Source of the DNA: Bacillus pumilus
Lineage (GTDB): Bacteria > Bacillota > Bacilli > Bacillales > Bacillaceae
NCBI RefSeq assembly: GCF_038738535.1
Contig: NZ_CP046128.1
Coordinates: forward strand, 1,550,001 to 1,614,000
DNA: 64,000 nt
Direction of reading: 5' to 3'
This document shows, one piece after another, positions 10,996-20,162 of this stretch; position 1 is the stretch's first letter, and every line of letters begins with the position of its first letter. Below the pieces are notes generated by a model. That model saw only the letters and a list, made by a program, of their open reading frames with translations, made no database searches and was not told the origin of the DNA. The translations under genes were made by a program, and so were the position numbers.

Positions 10996-13101
10996 TTGTC
11001 AAACAAAGAACGGTTTTTAACGCTTTATCATCAAATTAAAAGTGATGCGAATGGATATTTTTCACCAGAAGGAATTCCGTATCATTCAATCGAGACGCTC
11101 ATTTGCGAAGCGCCTGATTACGGGCATATGACAACGTCAGAAGCGTATAGCTATTGGCTGTGGCTTGAGGTGTTGTACGGACATTACACAGGAGATTGGA
11201 GCAAATTAGAGGCAGCCTGGGACAATATGGAGAAGTACATCATCCCAGTAAATGAAGATGGAAATGATGAGCAGCCGCATATGAGCGCCTACAACCCTTC
11301 TAGCCCAGCCACATACGCAGCAGAAAAACCATACCCGGATCAATACCCTAGCCAGTTAAGCGGTGCTCGTCCTGCGGGTCAAGATCCGATTGATGGTGAA
11401 TTGAAATCAACCTATGGAACGAATGAAACGTATTTAATGCACTGGCTGCTTGATGTCGATAACTGGTATAAATATGGAAACTTGCTCAACCCATCACATA
11501 CAGCTGCATATGTGAACACATTCCAGCGTGGTCCACAGGAATCCGTATGGGAGGCCATCCCTCATCCTTCACAAGATGATAAATCTTTTGGAAAGCCGAA
11601 TGAAGGCTTTATGAGCTTGTTCACAAAAGAAAATCAAGCACCAGCTGCTCAGTGGCGCTATACCAATGCGACGGATGCTGATGCGCGTGCAATACAAGTG
11701 ATGTATTGGGCGAAGGAACTCGGCTATAATGAGTCAGCCTATCTTGATAAAGCGAAAAAAATGGGGGATTTTCTTCGTTACGGTATGTACGATAAATATT
11801 TTCAAACGATTGGAAGCGGCAAACAGGGGAATCCGTACCCTGGAAACGGAAAGGGTGCCTGTCATTACTTAATGGCGTGGTATACCTCTTGGGGCGGAGG
11901 ACTTGGCGACCATGCCAACTGGTCATGGCGTATTGGAGCTAGCCATTGTCACCAAGGGTATCAAAACCCTGTCGCCGCTTATGCTTTATCCTCAGACAAA
12001 GGAGGCTTAAAGCCATCTTCCGCTACTGGTGCAAGCGATTGGGAAAAAACATTAAAAAGGCAGCTTGAATTTTATGTATGGCTTCAATCTAAAGAGGGAG
12101 CGATTGCAGGAGGTGCAACCAATAGCTGGAATGGAGACTATAGTGCTTATCCGGCGGGAAGAAGTACTTTTTACGATATGGCATATGAGGATGCACCTGT
12201 TTATCTTGACCCGCCTTCTAATAACTGGTTTGGGATGCAGGCATGGCCGATGGAGCGCGTAGCAGAGCTTTATTACATTTTTGTGAAAGACGGAGACAAA
12301 ACATCTGAAAATGTCCAAATGGCCAAATCTTGCATCACAAAATGGGTCGACTATGCATTAGATTACATTTTTATCGGCAGCCGTCCTGTGTCGGATGAAG
12401 AGGGTTATTTCTTAGATGACCAAGGACAAAGAATTCTAGGAGGAACAAATGCTGCTGTTGCTACAACGAGTGCACCTGGCGAGTTTTGGCTTCCTGGAAA
12501 TATTGCTTGGAGCGGACAGCCTGACACTTGGAATGGGTTCCAGTCTGCAACAGGAAATCCAAACTTAACAGCTGTAACAAAAGATCCAACTCAGGATACG
12601 GGCGTACTAGGGAGTCTAGTCAAGGCTTTAACTTTCTTTGCTGCTGCCACTAAGCTAGAAACAGGAGATTATACAGCGCTTGGTGTCAGAGCGAAAGATG
12701 CTGCCGCACAGCTCCTTGAGGTTGCGTGGAATTACAATGATGGCGTGGGCATTGTAACAGAAGAAGAAAGAGAGGACTATGACCGCTTCTTTAAAAAAGA
12801 AGTGTATTTCCCAAATGGTTGGAACGGGACATTTGGTCAAGGGAATCAGATTCCTGGAGCCAGCACTATTCCTTCTGATCCGCAGCGAGGAGGTAATGGG
12901 GTCTATACGAGTTTTGCTGATCTTCGTCCGAACATTAAACAAGATCCAGCATGGTCTTCACTCGAGAGTAAATATCAGTCTTCATTTAATGAAGCAACAG
13001 GCAAATGGGAGAATGGGGCACCGGTTTTCACCTATCACCGTTTCTGGTCTCAAGTGGATATGGCCACTGCCTACGCTGAATATCATCGTCTCATCAACTA
13101 G
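10996..13101 (+). CDS. GH48 reducing-end cellobiohydrolase, no signal peptide
   Basis: Family 48 processive cellulase, about 701 residues, a single catalytic domain with no carbohydrate-binding module or dockerin. Recognisable blocks are ETLICEAPDYGHMTTSEAYS (the putative acid Glu lies in TSEA), YGTNETYLMHWLLDVDNWY, NTFQRGPQESVWEAIPHPS, ASHCHQGYQNPVAAYALS and the C-terminal TYHRFWSQVDMATAYAEYHRL. It probably works with the upstream GH9 endoglucanase, a pairing common in cellulolytic bacteria. The protein begins SNKERFLTLYHQIK, the normal mature start, so the secretion signal of its relatives is absent. I prefer TTG 10996 (AAAGGGTG 6 bases upstream) to GTG 10987, which abuts its site. The gap after GH9 is 30 bases. 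Confidence 0.92.
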   Translation: MSNKERFLTLYHQIKSDANGYFSPEGIPYHSIETLICEAPDYGHMTTSEAYSYWLWLEVLYGHYTGDWSKLEAAWDNMEKYIIPVNEDGNDEQPHMSAYNPSSPATYAAEKPYPDQYPSQLSGARPAGQDPIDGELKSTYGTNETYLMHWLLDVDNWYKYGNLLNPSHTAAYVNTFQRGPQESVWEAIPHPSQDDKSFGKPNEGFMSLFTKENQAPAAQWRYTNATDADARAIQVMYWAKELGYNESAYLDKAKKMGDFLRYGMYDKYFQTIGSGKQGNPYPGNGKGACHYLMAWYTSWGGGLGDHANWSWRIGASHCHQGYQNPVAAYALSSDKGGLKPSSATGASDWEKTLKRQLEFYVWLQSKEGAIAGGATNSWNGDYSAYPAGRSTFYDMAYEDAPVYLDPPSNNWFGMQAWPMERVAELYYIFVKDGDKTSENVQMAKSCITKWVDYALDYIFIGSRPVSDEEGYFLDDQGQRILGGTNAAVATTSAPGEFWLPGNIAWSGQPDTWNGFQSATGNPNLTAVTKDPTQDTGVLGSLVKALTFFAAATKLETGDYTALGVRAKDAAAQLLEVAWNYNDGVGIVTEEEREDYDRFFKKEVYFPNGWNGTFGQGNQIPGASTIPSDPQRGGNGVYTSFADLRPNIKQDPAWSSLESKYQSSFNEATGKWENGAPVFTYHRFWSQVDMATAYAEYHRLIN

Positions 13102-13116
13102 CAGGTCAAATTTAAG

Positions 13117-13147
13117 CTGCCGGTTTCTTTGAGCCGGCAGTTTGATT
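13117..13147 (+). terminator. Hairpin between GH48 and GH10, possible terminator
   Basis: A perfect 7-bp GC-rich stem, CTGCCGG (13117-13123) and CCGGCAG (13134-13140), is followed by TTTGATT. The weak T tract suggests partial termination, so GH10 may be less expressed than GH9 and GH48, or expressed separately. Confidence 0.5.
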
Positions 13148-13185
13148 AGGAAATATAAATCCAGTGAAGATAAGGGTGTTTTTAC

Positions 13186-14415
13186 ATGGTCAAAGAAAGA
13201 AGTTTTCTTCATCAATCATTAAACAAGGGCGAAAATGGGCAGATAAATCTGAAGTGGAAAAAAGAGGAGAATGATCGAATTTCAGAGCATAGACAAAGAG
13301 ATCTTGAAATAAATGTCACAAATCACGAAAAAAAGCCAATAGCAGGTATAGAGGTTGAGATTAAGCAAAATAGGCATGAATTCGCATTTGGTTCAGCGAT
13401 GAATGACCAAGTGTTGTTTAATCAACAATATGCCGATTTTTTTGTGAAGTATTTTAATTGGGCTGTTTTTGAAAATGAGGCAAAATGGTATGCGAATGAA
13501 CCTGAAAGAGGGAAAATCACTTACGAAAAAGCAGATGCGATGCTGAATTTTGCAGATAAACATCAACTTCCAGTGAGAGGGCACGCTTTATTTTGGGAGG
13601 TAGAGGATGCGAATCCAAGCTGGCTGAGGTCACTACCGAATCACGAAGTGTATGAATCGATGAAAAACCGGCTTGAGCATGCGGGTAATCATTTTAAAGG
13701 GAGATTCCGTCATTGGGATGTAAACAATGAAATGATGCATGGTTCATTTTTTAAAGATCGCTTCGGGAAAAATATTTGGAAGTGGATGTATGAAGAAACG
13801 AAAAAAATTGACCCTCAAGCACTATTGTTTGTGAATGATTATAATGTGATCTCATATGGTGAGCACCACGCTTATAAAGCGCATATCAATGAACTGCGTC
13901 AGTTAGGCGCACCTATTGAGGCGATTGGTGTTCAAGGACATTTTGAAGAACGGGTCGATCCAGTCGTTGTAAAAGAGAGGCTCGATGTGCTTGCTGAGCT
14001 TGGTCTTCCTATATGGGTTACAGAGTACGATTCTGTTCACCCTGACGCTAATAGAAGAGCGGATAACCTAGAGGCTTTATATCGCGTCGCATTTAGTCAT
14101 CCAGCCGTAAAAGGAGTGCTAATGTGGGGATTTTGGGCAGGTGCCCATTGGAGAGGTGAGCATGCGGCCATCGTGAATTATGATTGGTCTTTAAATGAAG
14201 CAGGCCGACGTTACGAAAAGCTTCTAAATGAGTGGACGACACAAAGAGTTGAAAAAACAGATGCGAATGGCAATGTGACATGTCGAGCATTTCACGGGAC
14301 ATATGAGATTCGAATCGGTAAAGAAAGTAAACTGTTAAAACAACAGACAATTGAACTTGATTCAAATGAACAAACACCGCTTCGGCTAGATGTGATCGTA
14401 CCTGAAGAAGGCTAG
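13186..14415 (+). CDS. GH10 endo-beta-1,4-xylanase, no signal peptide
   Basis: Retaining xylanase of family 10, 409 residues, predicted to hydrolyse xylan backbones. A beta-rich N-terminal segment (about 25-70, REINV-like to FAFGSAMN) leads into the TIM barrel. The barrel carries ENEAKWYANEPERG (near 101), GHALFW, the acid/base Glu in WDVNNEM (Glu near 182), GVQGHF and the nucleophile Glu in WVTEYDSVH (near 280). The last 60 residues form a small beta-rich tail. The NNEM sequence differs from the more common VNEA but keeps the catalytic Glu. The N-terminus, MVKERSFLHQSLNKGENGQ, is hydrophilic, so there is no signal peptide. The start is well defined: AAGGGTG (13172-13178) lies 7 bases before the ATG. 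Intracellular GH10 enzymes acting on imported xylo-oligosaccharides are known. Confidence 0.92.
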   Translation: MVKERSFLHQSLNKGENGQINLKWKKEENDRISEHRQRDLEINVTNHEKKPIAGIEVEIKQNRHEFAFGSAMNDQVLFNQQYADFFVKYFNWAVFENEAKWYANEPERGKITYEKADAMLNFADKHQLPVRGHALFWEVEDANPSWLRSLPNHEVYESMKNRLEHAGNHFKGRFRHWDVNNEMMHGSFFKDRFGKNIWKWMYEETKKIDPQALLFVNDYNVISYGEHHAYKAHINELRQLGAPIEAIGVQGHFEERVDPVVVKERLDVLAELGLPIWVTEYDSVHPDANRRADNLEALYRVAFSHPAVKGVLMWGFWAGAHWRGEHAAIVNYDWSLNEAGRRYEKLLNEWTTQRVEKTDANGNVTCRAFHGTYEIRIGKESKLLKQQTIELDSNEQTPLRLDVIVPEEG

Positions 14416-14433
14416 ATTGTGAGGGGAATTTAA

Positions 14434-15564
14434 ATGAAGAAATGGACTCAAAGAGTGTCTTGCTTCATACTTGTGGCCGCTATATGGGCCGGCTGGTTTT
14501 CACTTACGATTAAGGCCGCCTCTTATGTACAGACGTCTGGTACACAATTTACGCTGAACAATCAACCATTTTACTTCGCTGGCACAAATAATTACTATTT
14601 CCATTACAAATCTAAAAAGATGGTAGATGCTGTGTTCGATGATATGAAAGCAATGAATTTAAAGGTCATACGTATTTGGGGATTTCACGATGGGGCCCCT
14701 CAAGAAAACTCAGTCTTACAATCTAGTCCAGGGGTCTATGAAGAATCGGGTTTTCAAAAACTAGATTATGCGATTTATAAAGCGGGACAGGAAGGAATAA
14801 AACTTGTCATCCCACTAGTGAACAATTGGGATGATTTTGGCGGGATGAATCAATACGTAAAGTGGTTCGAGGCAGGAGCGCATGATGCCTTTTATACAGA
14901 TCCTCGTATACAAAAAGCTTACAAAAATTATGTGCGCTATGTATTAGAAAGAACCAATACGTACACAGGTGTTCAATATAAGGACGATCCAGCTATTATG
15001 ACTTGGGAATTAGCTAATGAGCCGCGTGTGCAGTCAGATCCAACGGGAAATATACTAGTCAAATGGGCAGATGAAATGAGTACGTGGATCAAATCGCTGG
15101 ATCGTCACCATCTTGTTGCAGTAGGAGATGAAGGGTTCTTTCGCATACCAGGACATGAAGACTGGTTTTATGGAGGCGGAGAAGGCGTTGATTGGGATCG
15201 TTTGACGGCTCTCTCTAATATCGATTATGGAACCTATCATCTGTACCCAGATCACTGGAACAAGTCAGCTGCTTGGGGAGTGAAATGGATCGAAGACCAT
15301 ATCACCCGCGGGAAGTCAATCGGAAAACCAGTTGTGTTAGAAGAGTTTGGCGTTCAAAATCAATCAGCGCGTCCTGACGTATATCAAAGCTGGCTGTCAG
15401 CGGTTGAGCGGCTCGGAGGAGCTGGCAGTCAATTTTGGATTTTAACAAGTATTCAGGACGATGATTCGCTCTATCCGGATTATGACGGTTTCCGCATCAT
15501 AAAGGGGAGCAGAGAGGCAGCACTTATCAGTGAACATGCGAAAAGAATGAACGAAAAGAACTGA
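14434..15564 (+). CDS. GH5 (subfamily 7-like) endo-beta-1,4-mannanase, secreted
   Basis: Family 5 retaining hydrolase, 376 residues, most like mannan endo-1,4-beta-mannosidases. VNNWDDFGGMNQYVKWF (near residue 129) and WELANEPR (near 190, acid/base Glu) are typical of the plant-like GH5_7 mannanases, and the nucleophile is in VLEEFGVQ (near 301). Unlike its three upstream neighbours, it has a classical signal peptide: MKKWTQR, then a hydrophobic stretch from about residue 8 to 26, then a likely cut after TIKAA or KAAS. There is no binding module. The ATG at 14434 follows GAGGGG and lies 18 bases after GH10, so the two are probably co-transcribed. It closes the hydrolase island; the rimP promoter begins 32 bases downstream. 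Confidence 0.92.
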   Translation: MKKWTQRVSCFILVAAIWAGWFSLTIKAASYVQTSGTQFTLNNQPFYFAGTNNYYFHYKSKKMVDAVFDDMKAMNLKVIRIWGFHDGAPQENSVLQSSPGVYEESGFQKLDYAIYKAGQEGIKLVIPLVNNWDDFGGMNQYVKWFEAGAHDAFYTDPRIQKAYKNYVRYVLERTNTYTGVQYKDDPAIMTWELANEPRVQSDPTGNILVKWADEMSTWIKSLDRHHLVAVGDEGFFRIPGHEDWFYGGGEGVDWDRLTALSNIDYGTYHLYPDHWNKSAAWGVKWIEDHITRGKSIGKPVVLEEFGVQNQSARPDVYQSWLSAVERLGGAGSQFWILTSIQDDDSLYPDYDGFRIIKGSREAALISEHAKRMNEKN

Positions 15565-15595
15565 TGGCGAATGCCTGCTGAATAAGGAACTTCAT

Positions 15596-15624
15596 TTGCA
15601 TAAAAAAATTGGATATGGTATAGT
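15596..15624 (+). promoter_or_regulatory. Sigma-A promoter of the rimP-nusA-infB operon
   Basis: TTGCAT (15596-15601) and TATAGT (15619-15624) are separated by 17 bases, with a TG-like extension before the -10. Transcription would start near 15632, leaving a leader of about 175 bases before rimP. Confidence 0.75.
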
Positions 15625-15654
15625 TTTTATGGAAATGCTAACGATTACCGAGAC

Positions 15655-15680
15655 AAGAGTGGGGAAACCCGCTCTTTTGT
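15655..15680 (+). terminator. Leader hairpin 1 of the rimP operon
   Basis: AAGAGTGGG (15655-15663) pairs with CCCGCTCTT (15668-15676), with one G-T pair, and is followed by TTGT. It lies inside the leader, downstream of the promoter and 125 bases upstream of rimP, so it may act as an attenuator. Confidence 0.6.
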
Positions 15681-15729
15681 ATTGAACAGGCAATTTTTGT
15701 CTCGACATTATTCATCCGTTTTCTGCTCC

Positions 15730-15756
15730 CCCTGCTCACATAAAGCAGGGTTTTTA
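15730..15756 (+). terminator. Leader hairpin 2 of the rimP operon (terminator)
   Basis: A perfect 7-bp stem, CCCTGCT (15730-15736) and AGCAGGG (15744-15750), is followed by TTTTT. It is a canonical intrinsic terminator between the promoter at 15619 and the rimP start at 15806. NusA-dependent attenuation of its own operon has been reported in B. subtilis, and this hairpin is a candidate site. Confidence 0.7.
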
Positions 15757-15805
15757 TGCAGAATGATTGATAAGAGCGTTTATCGAAAGCACAAGGAGGA
15801 AGAGA

Positions 15806-16279
15806 ATGAGCAAAAAAGTAGTGGATGTCGTAAGCGAAATGGTGCAGCCAATTTTAGATGGCTTACAGCTTGAACTCGTTGATGTTGAATTTGTCAAAGA
15901 GGGTCAAAACTGGTTCCTTCGCGTGTTTATTGACTCTGATAAAGGTGTCGATATCGAAGAATGTGCCAAAGTGAGCGAAGCCTTGAGCGAAAAGCTTGAT
16001 GAGGCAGATCCGATTAGCCAAAACTACTTTCTTGAAGTGTCCTCTCCTGGAGCGGAGCGCCCATTAAAGAAAAAAGCTGATTTTGAAAAAGCACTTGGAA
16101 AAAATGTTTTCATGAAAACATATGAACCAATTGATGGTGAAAAAGCATTTGAAGGTGAGCTTACAAGCTTTGATGGTGAGATTGCAACAGTGACAGTGAA
16201 GATCAAGACAAGAAAGAAAGAGATCAATATTCCATACGAAAAAATAGCTAACGCAAGATTAGCAGTTTCGTTCAATTAA
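15806..16279 (+). CDS. rimP: Ribosome maturation factor RimP
   Basis: A 157-residue protein needed for 30S subunit maturation, known as YlxS in B. subtilis. The N-terminal domain contains [14 protein letters not shown] and [24 protein letters not shown], followed by [14 protein letters not shown], all family hallmarks. The C-terminal part is an SH3-like barrel ending [16 protein letters not shown]. The start is the ATG at 15806 behind AAGGAGGA; an upstream in-frame ATG at 15767 has no comparable site and would add 13 unrelated residues. First gene of the nusA-infB operon. Confidence 0.96.
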   Translation: MSKKVVDVVSEMVQPILDGLQLELVDVEFVKEGQNWFLRVFIDSDKGVDIEECAKVSEALSEKLDEADPISQNYFLEVSSPGAERPLKKKADFEKALGKNVFMKTYEPIDGEKAFEGELTSFDGEIATVTVKIKTRKKEINIPYEKIANARLAVSFN

Positions 16280-16311
16280 CCTTTTCATTGATATAAGGGG
16301 GAACCATAAAA

Positions 16312-17427
16312 ATGAGTAGTGAGTTGTTAGATGCCCTGACTGTTCTTGAGAAAGAGAAGGGTATTAGTAAAGAAATTATTATTGAAGCGATAGAAGCTGC
16401 ACTCATTTCTGCATATAAGCGTAACTTTAATCAAGCACAAAATGTTCGTGTTGATTTAAACCGCGAAACGGGAACGATTCGCGTATTTGCAAGAAAAGAT
16501 GTTGTAGATGAAGTGTATGATTCTCGCCTTGAAATCTCTGTAGATGATGCAGCCAATATCAACCCGAATTACATGGTAGGTGACGTCGTTGAAATTGAAG
16601 TCACGCCAAAAGACTTCGGACGCATTGCAGCTCAGACTGCGAAACAAGTGGTGACGCAGCGAGTGAGAGAAGCAGAGCGAGGTGTGATCTACACTGAGTT
16701 TATCGATCGCGAGGAAGACATTATGACGGGAATCGTTCAGCGAATTGACAGTAAATTCATTTACGTGTCACTTGGCAAAATCGAAGCCCTTCTTCCGGTC
16801 AACGAACAAATGCCAAATGAGGATTACAAACCACATGACCGCATTAAGGTGTTTATTACAAAAGTCGAAAAAACAACAAAAGGACCACAAATTTATGTGT
16901 CTAGAACACATCCAGGTCTTTTAAAGCGTTTATTTGAAATTGAAGTGCCAGAAATTTATGATGGTACTGTAGAGCTTAAATCGGTTGCTAGAGAAGCTGG
17001 GGACCGTTCTAAAATATCTGTTCGTACAGATGATCCTGATGTTGACCCAGTTGGTTCTTGTGTTGGACCAAAAGGTCAGCGTGTACAAGCAATTGTCAAC
17101 GAGCTAAAAGGCGAAAAAATTGACATTGTCCATTGGTCTAATGACCCGGTTGAATTTGTTGCCAATGCATTAAGTCCATCAAAAGTACTTGATGTCATTG
17201 TAAATGAAGAAGATAAGGCGACAACAGTTATTGTCCCTGATTATCAGCTGTCGTTAGCCATTGGTAAAAGAGGTCAAAATGCTCGTCTTGCAGCAAAGCT
17301 GACTAGCTGGAAAATTGACATTAAAAGCGAAACAGATGCAAGGGAACTCGGTATTTTCCCAAGAACTGAAGACTCTGAATCTCTTTTCTTAGAGGCTGAA
17401 CCAGTAGCTGAGGAATCTGACGAATAA
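16312..17427 (+). CDS. nusA: Transcription termination/antitermination factor NusA
   Basis: RNA-polymerase-associated factor that controls pausing and intrinsic termination, 371 residues. An N-terminal RNAP-binding domain (about 1-125) is followed by an S1 domain (about 135-200, starting at GIVQRIDSKFIYVSLGK) and two KH domains (about 230-345, with VGPKGQRVQAIVNELKGE and AIGKRGQNARLAAKLTSW). The tail is short and acidic, without the C-terminal repeats found in enterobacteria, as is usual in Bacillus. The ATG at 16312 follows AAGGGGGAACC. It lies in the operon between rimP and ylxR. Confidence 0.98.
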   Translation: MSSELLDALTVLEKEKGISKEIIIEAIEAALISAYKRNFNQAQNVRVDLNRETGTIRVFARKDVVDEVYDSRLEISVDDAANINPNYMVGDVVEIEVTPKDFGRIAAQTAKQVVTQRVREAERGVIYTEFIDREEDIMTGIVQRIDSKFIYVSLGKIEALLPVNEQMPNEDYKPHDRIKVFITKVEKTTKGPQIYVSRTHPGLLKRLFEIEVPEIYDGTVELKSVAREAGDRSKISVRTDDPDVDPVGSCVGPKGQRVQAIVNELKGEKIDIVHWSNDPVEFVANALSPSKVLDVIVNEEDKATTVIVPDYQLSLAIGKRGQNARLAAKLTSWKIDIKSETDARELGIFPRTEDSESLFLEAEPVAEESDE

Positions 17428-17442
17428 GAGGTGATGTAAAAG

Positions 17443-17733
17443 GTGAATAGCCGAAAAAAAATCCCGCTTAGAAAATGTGTCGTGACGGGAGAAATGAAAC
17501 CAAAGAAAGAACTGATCCGTGTTGTTCGATCTAAAGAAGGTGAAGTGTCTGTTGACGCAACCGGAAAAAAGAACGGACGCGGAGCTTACCTTTCTCTCGA
17601 TAAAGAAACCATTCTTGCGGCAAAGAACAAACGCAGTTTACAGCAGCAATTTCAGACACAGATTGACGAACACATATTTGAAGAATTACTAGAACTAGCT
17701 GAAAAGGTGAAAAAACCAAATGACTCAATCTGA
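17443..17733 (+). CDS. ylxR: YlxR/RnpM, RNA-binding RNase P modulator family
   Basis: A 96-residue basic protein of the YlxR family (DUF448). The hallmark segments are [20 protein letters not shown] (residues 6-25) and GRGAYLSLD. The family binds RNA, and work in B. subtilis has linked it to RNase P activity under the name RnpM; I know this from general knowledge. The GTG at 17443 follows GAGGTGAT by 6 bases. Its 3' end overlaps ylxQ by 14 bases, suggesting coupled translation. Confidence 0.93.
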   Translation: MNSRKKIPLRKCVVTGEMKPKKELIRVVRSKEGEVSVDATGKKNGRGAYLSLDKETILAAKNKRSLQQQFQTQIDEHIFEELLELAEKVKKPNDSI

Positions 17734-18022
17734 ATGGTATCCTTTGCTTGGTCTAGCAAATCGAGCTCGTAAAGTCGTGTCAGGAGAAGATCTTGTGATC
17801 AAAGAAATTAGACATGCGCGTGCTAAGCTGGTTCTTCTTGCAGCAGATGCCTCATCGAACACAGAGAAAAAGGTATCTGACAAATGCAAATTTTATAATG
17901 TTCCGGTTAGAAAAGTTGAAGACCGTTCCGTTCTCGGACGTTCTATTGGGAAAGAAGCTCGCGTAGTTGTCGCTGTCACTGACCAAGGCTTCGCTAAGAA
18001 GCTGATAAGCTTGCTCGATTAA
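17720..18022 (+). CDS. ylxQ: YlxQ, L7Ae-family kink-turn RNA-binding protein
   Basis: A 100-residue protein of the ribosomal L7Ae/L30e family (also called RplGA). [22 protein letters not shown] and [18 protein letters not shown] are the typical segments. Members bind kink-turn RNAs. The precise function here is unknown, but the fixed place between ylxR and infB points to RNA or ribosome biology. The start codon lies within the end of ylxR. Confidence 0.94.
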   Translation: MTQSEWYPLLGLANRARKVVSGEDLVIKEIRHARAKLVLLAADASSNTEKKVSDKCKFYNVPVRKVEDRSVLGRSIGKEARVVVAVTDQGFAKKLISLLD

Positions 18023-18041
18023 TTTATTTGGGGGTGAACGA

Positions 18042-20162
18042 ATGGCTAAAGTGAGAGTATATGAATACGCAAAAGCCATAGATGTTTCAAGTAAAGATAT
18101 TATAGCAGCGCTTAAGGATATGAACGTGGAAGTGAACAACCACATGGCGACGCTTGAAGACGACACTGTGAAAAAGCTAGACGCTATCTATAAAAAAGCC
18201 AAAGCAAAAGAGACAGCTAACGAGAAACCCGCAGAACAAAAAAAACAATCATCTAACAAAAACAATGATAGAAAGAAGAATGACGTGCAGAATAATCAAT
18301 TTAATAAAAACAAAAAAAACAACAACCAAAACAAAAACAAAAATAAACGCGGTGGGAATAACAAACCGCAGCATCAGCAAGCTAGACCTGTGAAGCCTAA
18401 GAAAGAGCTTCCTGAAAAAATTGAATTTACAAATTCAATGACAGTCGGCCAGTTGGCTGAAGAGCTTGGAAAAGAAACAGCTGAAATTATCAAAAAGCTG
18501 ATGATGCTTGGTGTTATGGCAACCATTAACCAAGAGCTGGATAAAGATACAGTTGAATTAATCGCTTCTGAATATGGCGTTCCAGTAGAGGAAGTCATTA
18601 TTTTAGAAGAAACTGAACTTGAAAAGTATGAAGTTGAAGATAAAGAAGAAGATATGCAAGTACGCCCTCCAGTTGTGACGATCATGGGACACGTTGACCA
18701 CGGGAAAACAACGCTTCTTGACAGCATTCGTAAGACGAAAGTCGTCGAAGGCGAAGCTGGTGGAATCACGCAGCATATCGGTGCTTACCAAATTGAAGAA
18801 AACGGCAAGAAAATCACGTTCCTTGATACACCTGGACACGCAGCATTTACAACGATGCGTGCACGTGGTGCTGAGGTAACAGATACGACAATTCTGGTCG
18901 TTGCAGCAGATGATGGCGTGATGCCGCAAACGATTGAAGCCATTAACCATGCGAAAGCGGCAGAAGTGCCAATCATTGTCGCTGTCAACAAAATTGACAA
19001 ACCAACAGCGAACCCTGACCGTGTGATGCAGGAATTAACGGAGCATGGTTTAGTACCAGAAGCTTGGGGCGGCGAAACGATCTTCGTTCCTCTATCTGCA
19101 AAAACAGGTGAAGGCATTGACGAATTGATCGAAATGATCCTTCTTGTCAGCGAAGTAGGAGAACTGAAAGCCAACCCAAATCGTGCGGCAAAAGGGACTG
19201 TCATCGAGGCTGAGCTTGATAAAGGAAGAGGATCTGTTGCAACCCTTCTTGTTCAAACTGGTACACTTCATGTAGGTGATCCAATCGTTGTCGGAAATAC
19301 ATTTGGCCGCGTTCGTGCAATGGTTAATGACATCGGACGCCGCGTGAAAACAGCAGGACCATCTACACCTGTTGAAATCACTGGTTTAAATGATGTACCG
19401 AATGCAGGGGATCAGTTCCTCGTATTCAAAGACGAAAAAACAGCTCGTCAAGTGGGTGAGGCGCGTGCTTCGAAACAGCTTGATGAACAGCGTTCAGACA
19501 AAGCAAAATTATCTCTAGATGACCTATTTGAGCAAATCAAACAAGGTGAAGTGAAAGATATCAACTTGATCGTGAAAGCAGACGTACAAGGTTCTGCTGA
19601 AGCACTGACGGCCGCTCTTCAAAAAATTGAAGTAGAAGGCGTAAAAGTGAAAATCATCCATACGGGTGTTGGAGCGATTACAGAATCTGATATTATTTTA
19701 GCAAGTGCTTCTAATGCGATCGTGATCGGATTTAACGTACGTCCTGATGGAAATGCGAAGAGCACAGCTGAAACAGAAAACGTAGATATCCGCTTACACC
19801 GCATTATTTATAAAGTCATCGATGAAATTGAAGCTGCGATGAAAGGGATGCTTGACCCTGAATATGAAGAAAAAGTCATCGGTCAAGTTGAAGTTCGTCA
19901 AACGTTCAAAGTTTCTAAAATCGGTACAATTGCTGGTGGCTATGTCACTGAAGGAACCATTACAAGAGATAGTGGTATCCGCTTAATCCGTGACGGCGTC
20001 GTTATATTTGAAGGCGAAGTCGACGTATTAAAACGATTCAAAGATGACGTGAAAGAAGTTTCACAAGGCTATGAATGTGGTATTACCATTAAGAAGTACA
20101 ATGATATCCGTGAAGGTGATGTCATGGAATCATTCGTTATGCAAGAAATCGAAAGAAAATGA
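18042..20162 (+). CDS. infB: Translation initiation factor IF-2
   Basis: GTPase that places initiator tRNA on the 30S subunit and promotes subunit joining; 706 residues. An N-terminal IF2N domain (about 1-55) is followed by a low-complexity Asn/Lys/Gln linker (about 70-120), a second IF2N-like domain (about 130-185) and the G domain with GHVDHGKT (near 215), DTPGH and NKID. The beta-barrel domains II and IV and domain III complete it. The ATG at 18042 follows TTGGGGGTG. The stop overlaps the ylxP start (ATGA). Confidence 0.98.
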   Translation: MAKVRVYEYAKAIDVSSKDIIAALKDMNVEVNNHMATLEDDTVKKLDAIYKKAKAKETANEKPAEQKKQSSNKNNDRKKNDVQNNQFNKNKKNNNQNKNKNKRGGNNKPQHQQARPVKPKKELPEKIEFTNSMTVGQLAEELGKETAEIIKKLMMLGVMATINQELDKDTVELIASEYGVPVEEVIILEETELEKYEVEDKEEDMQVRPPVVTIMGHVDHGKTTLLDSIRKTKVVEGEAGGITQHIGAYQIEENGKKITFLDTPGHAAFTTMRARGAEVTDTTILVVAADDGVMPQTIEAINHAKAAEVPIIVAVNKIDKPTANPDRVMQELTEHGLVPEAWGGETIFVPLSAKTGEGIDELIEMILLVSEVGELKANPNRAAKGTVIEAELDKGRGSVATLLVQTGTLHVGDPIVVGNTFGRVRAMVNDIGRRVKTAGPSTPVEITGLNDVPNAGDQFLVFKDEKTARQVGEARASKQLDEQRSDKAKLSLDDLFEQIKQGEVKDINLIVKADVQGSAEALTAALQKIEVEGVKVKIIHTGVGAITESDIILASASNAIVIGFNVRPDGNAKSTAETENVDIRLHRIIYKVIDEIEAAMKGMLDPEYEEKVIGQVEVRQTFKVSKIGTIAGGYVTEGTITRDSGIRLIRDGVVIFEGEVDVLKRFKDDVKEVSQGYECGITIKKYNDIREGDVMESFVMQEIERK

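Noticed and set aside
18230..18375. A-rich low-complexity stretch in infB as a simple-sequence repeat locus
   Set aside because: It encodes the normal variable Asn/Lys linker of IF-2 in frame and has no regular repeat unit.
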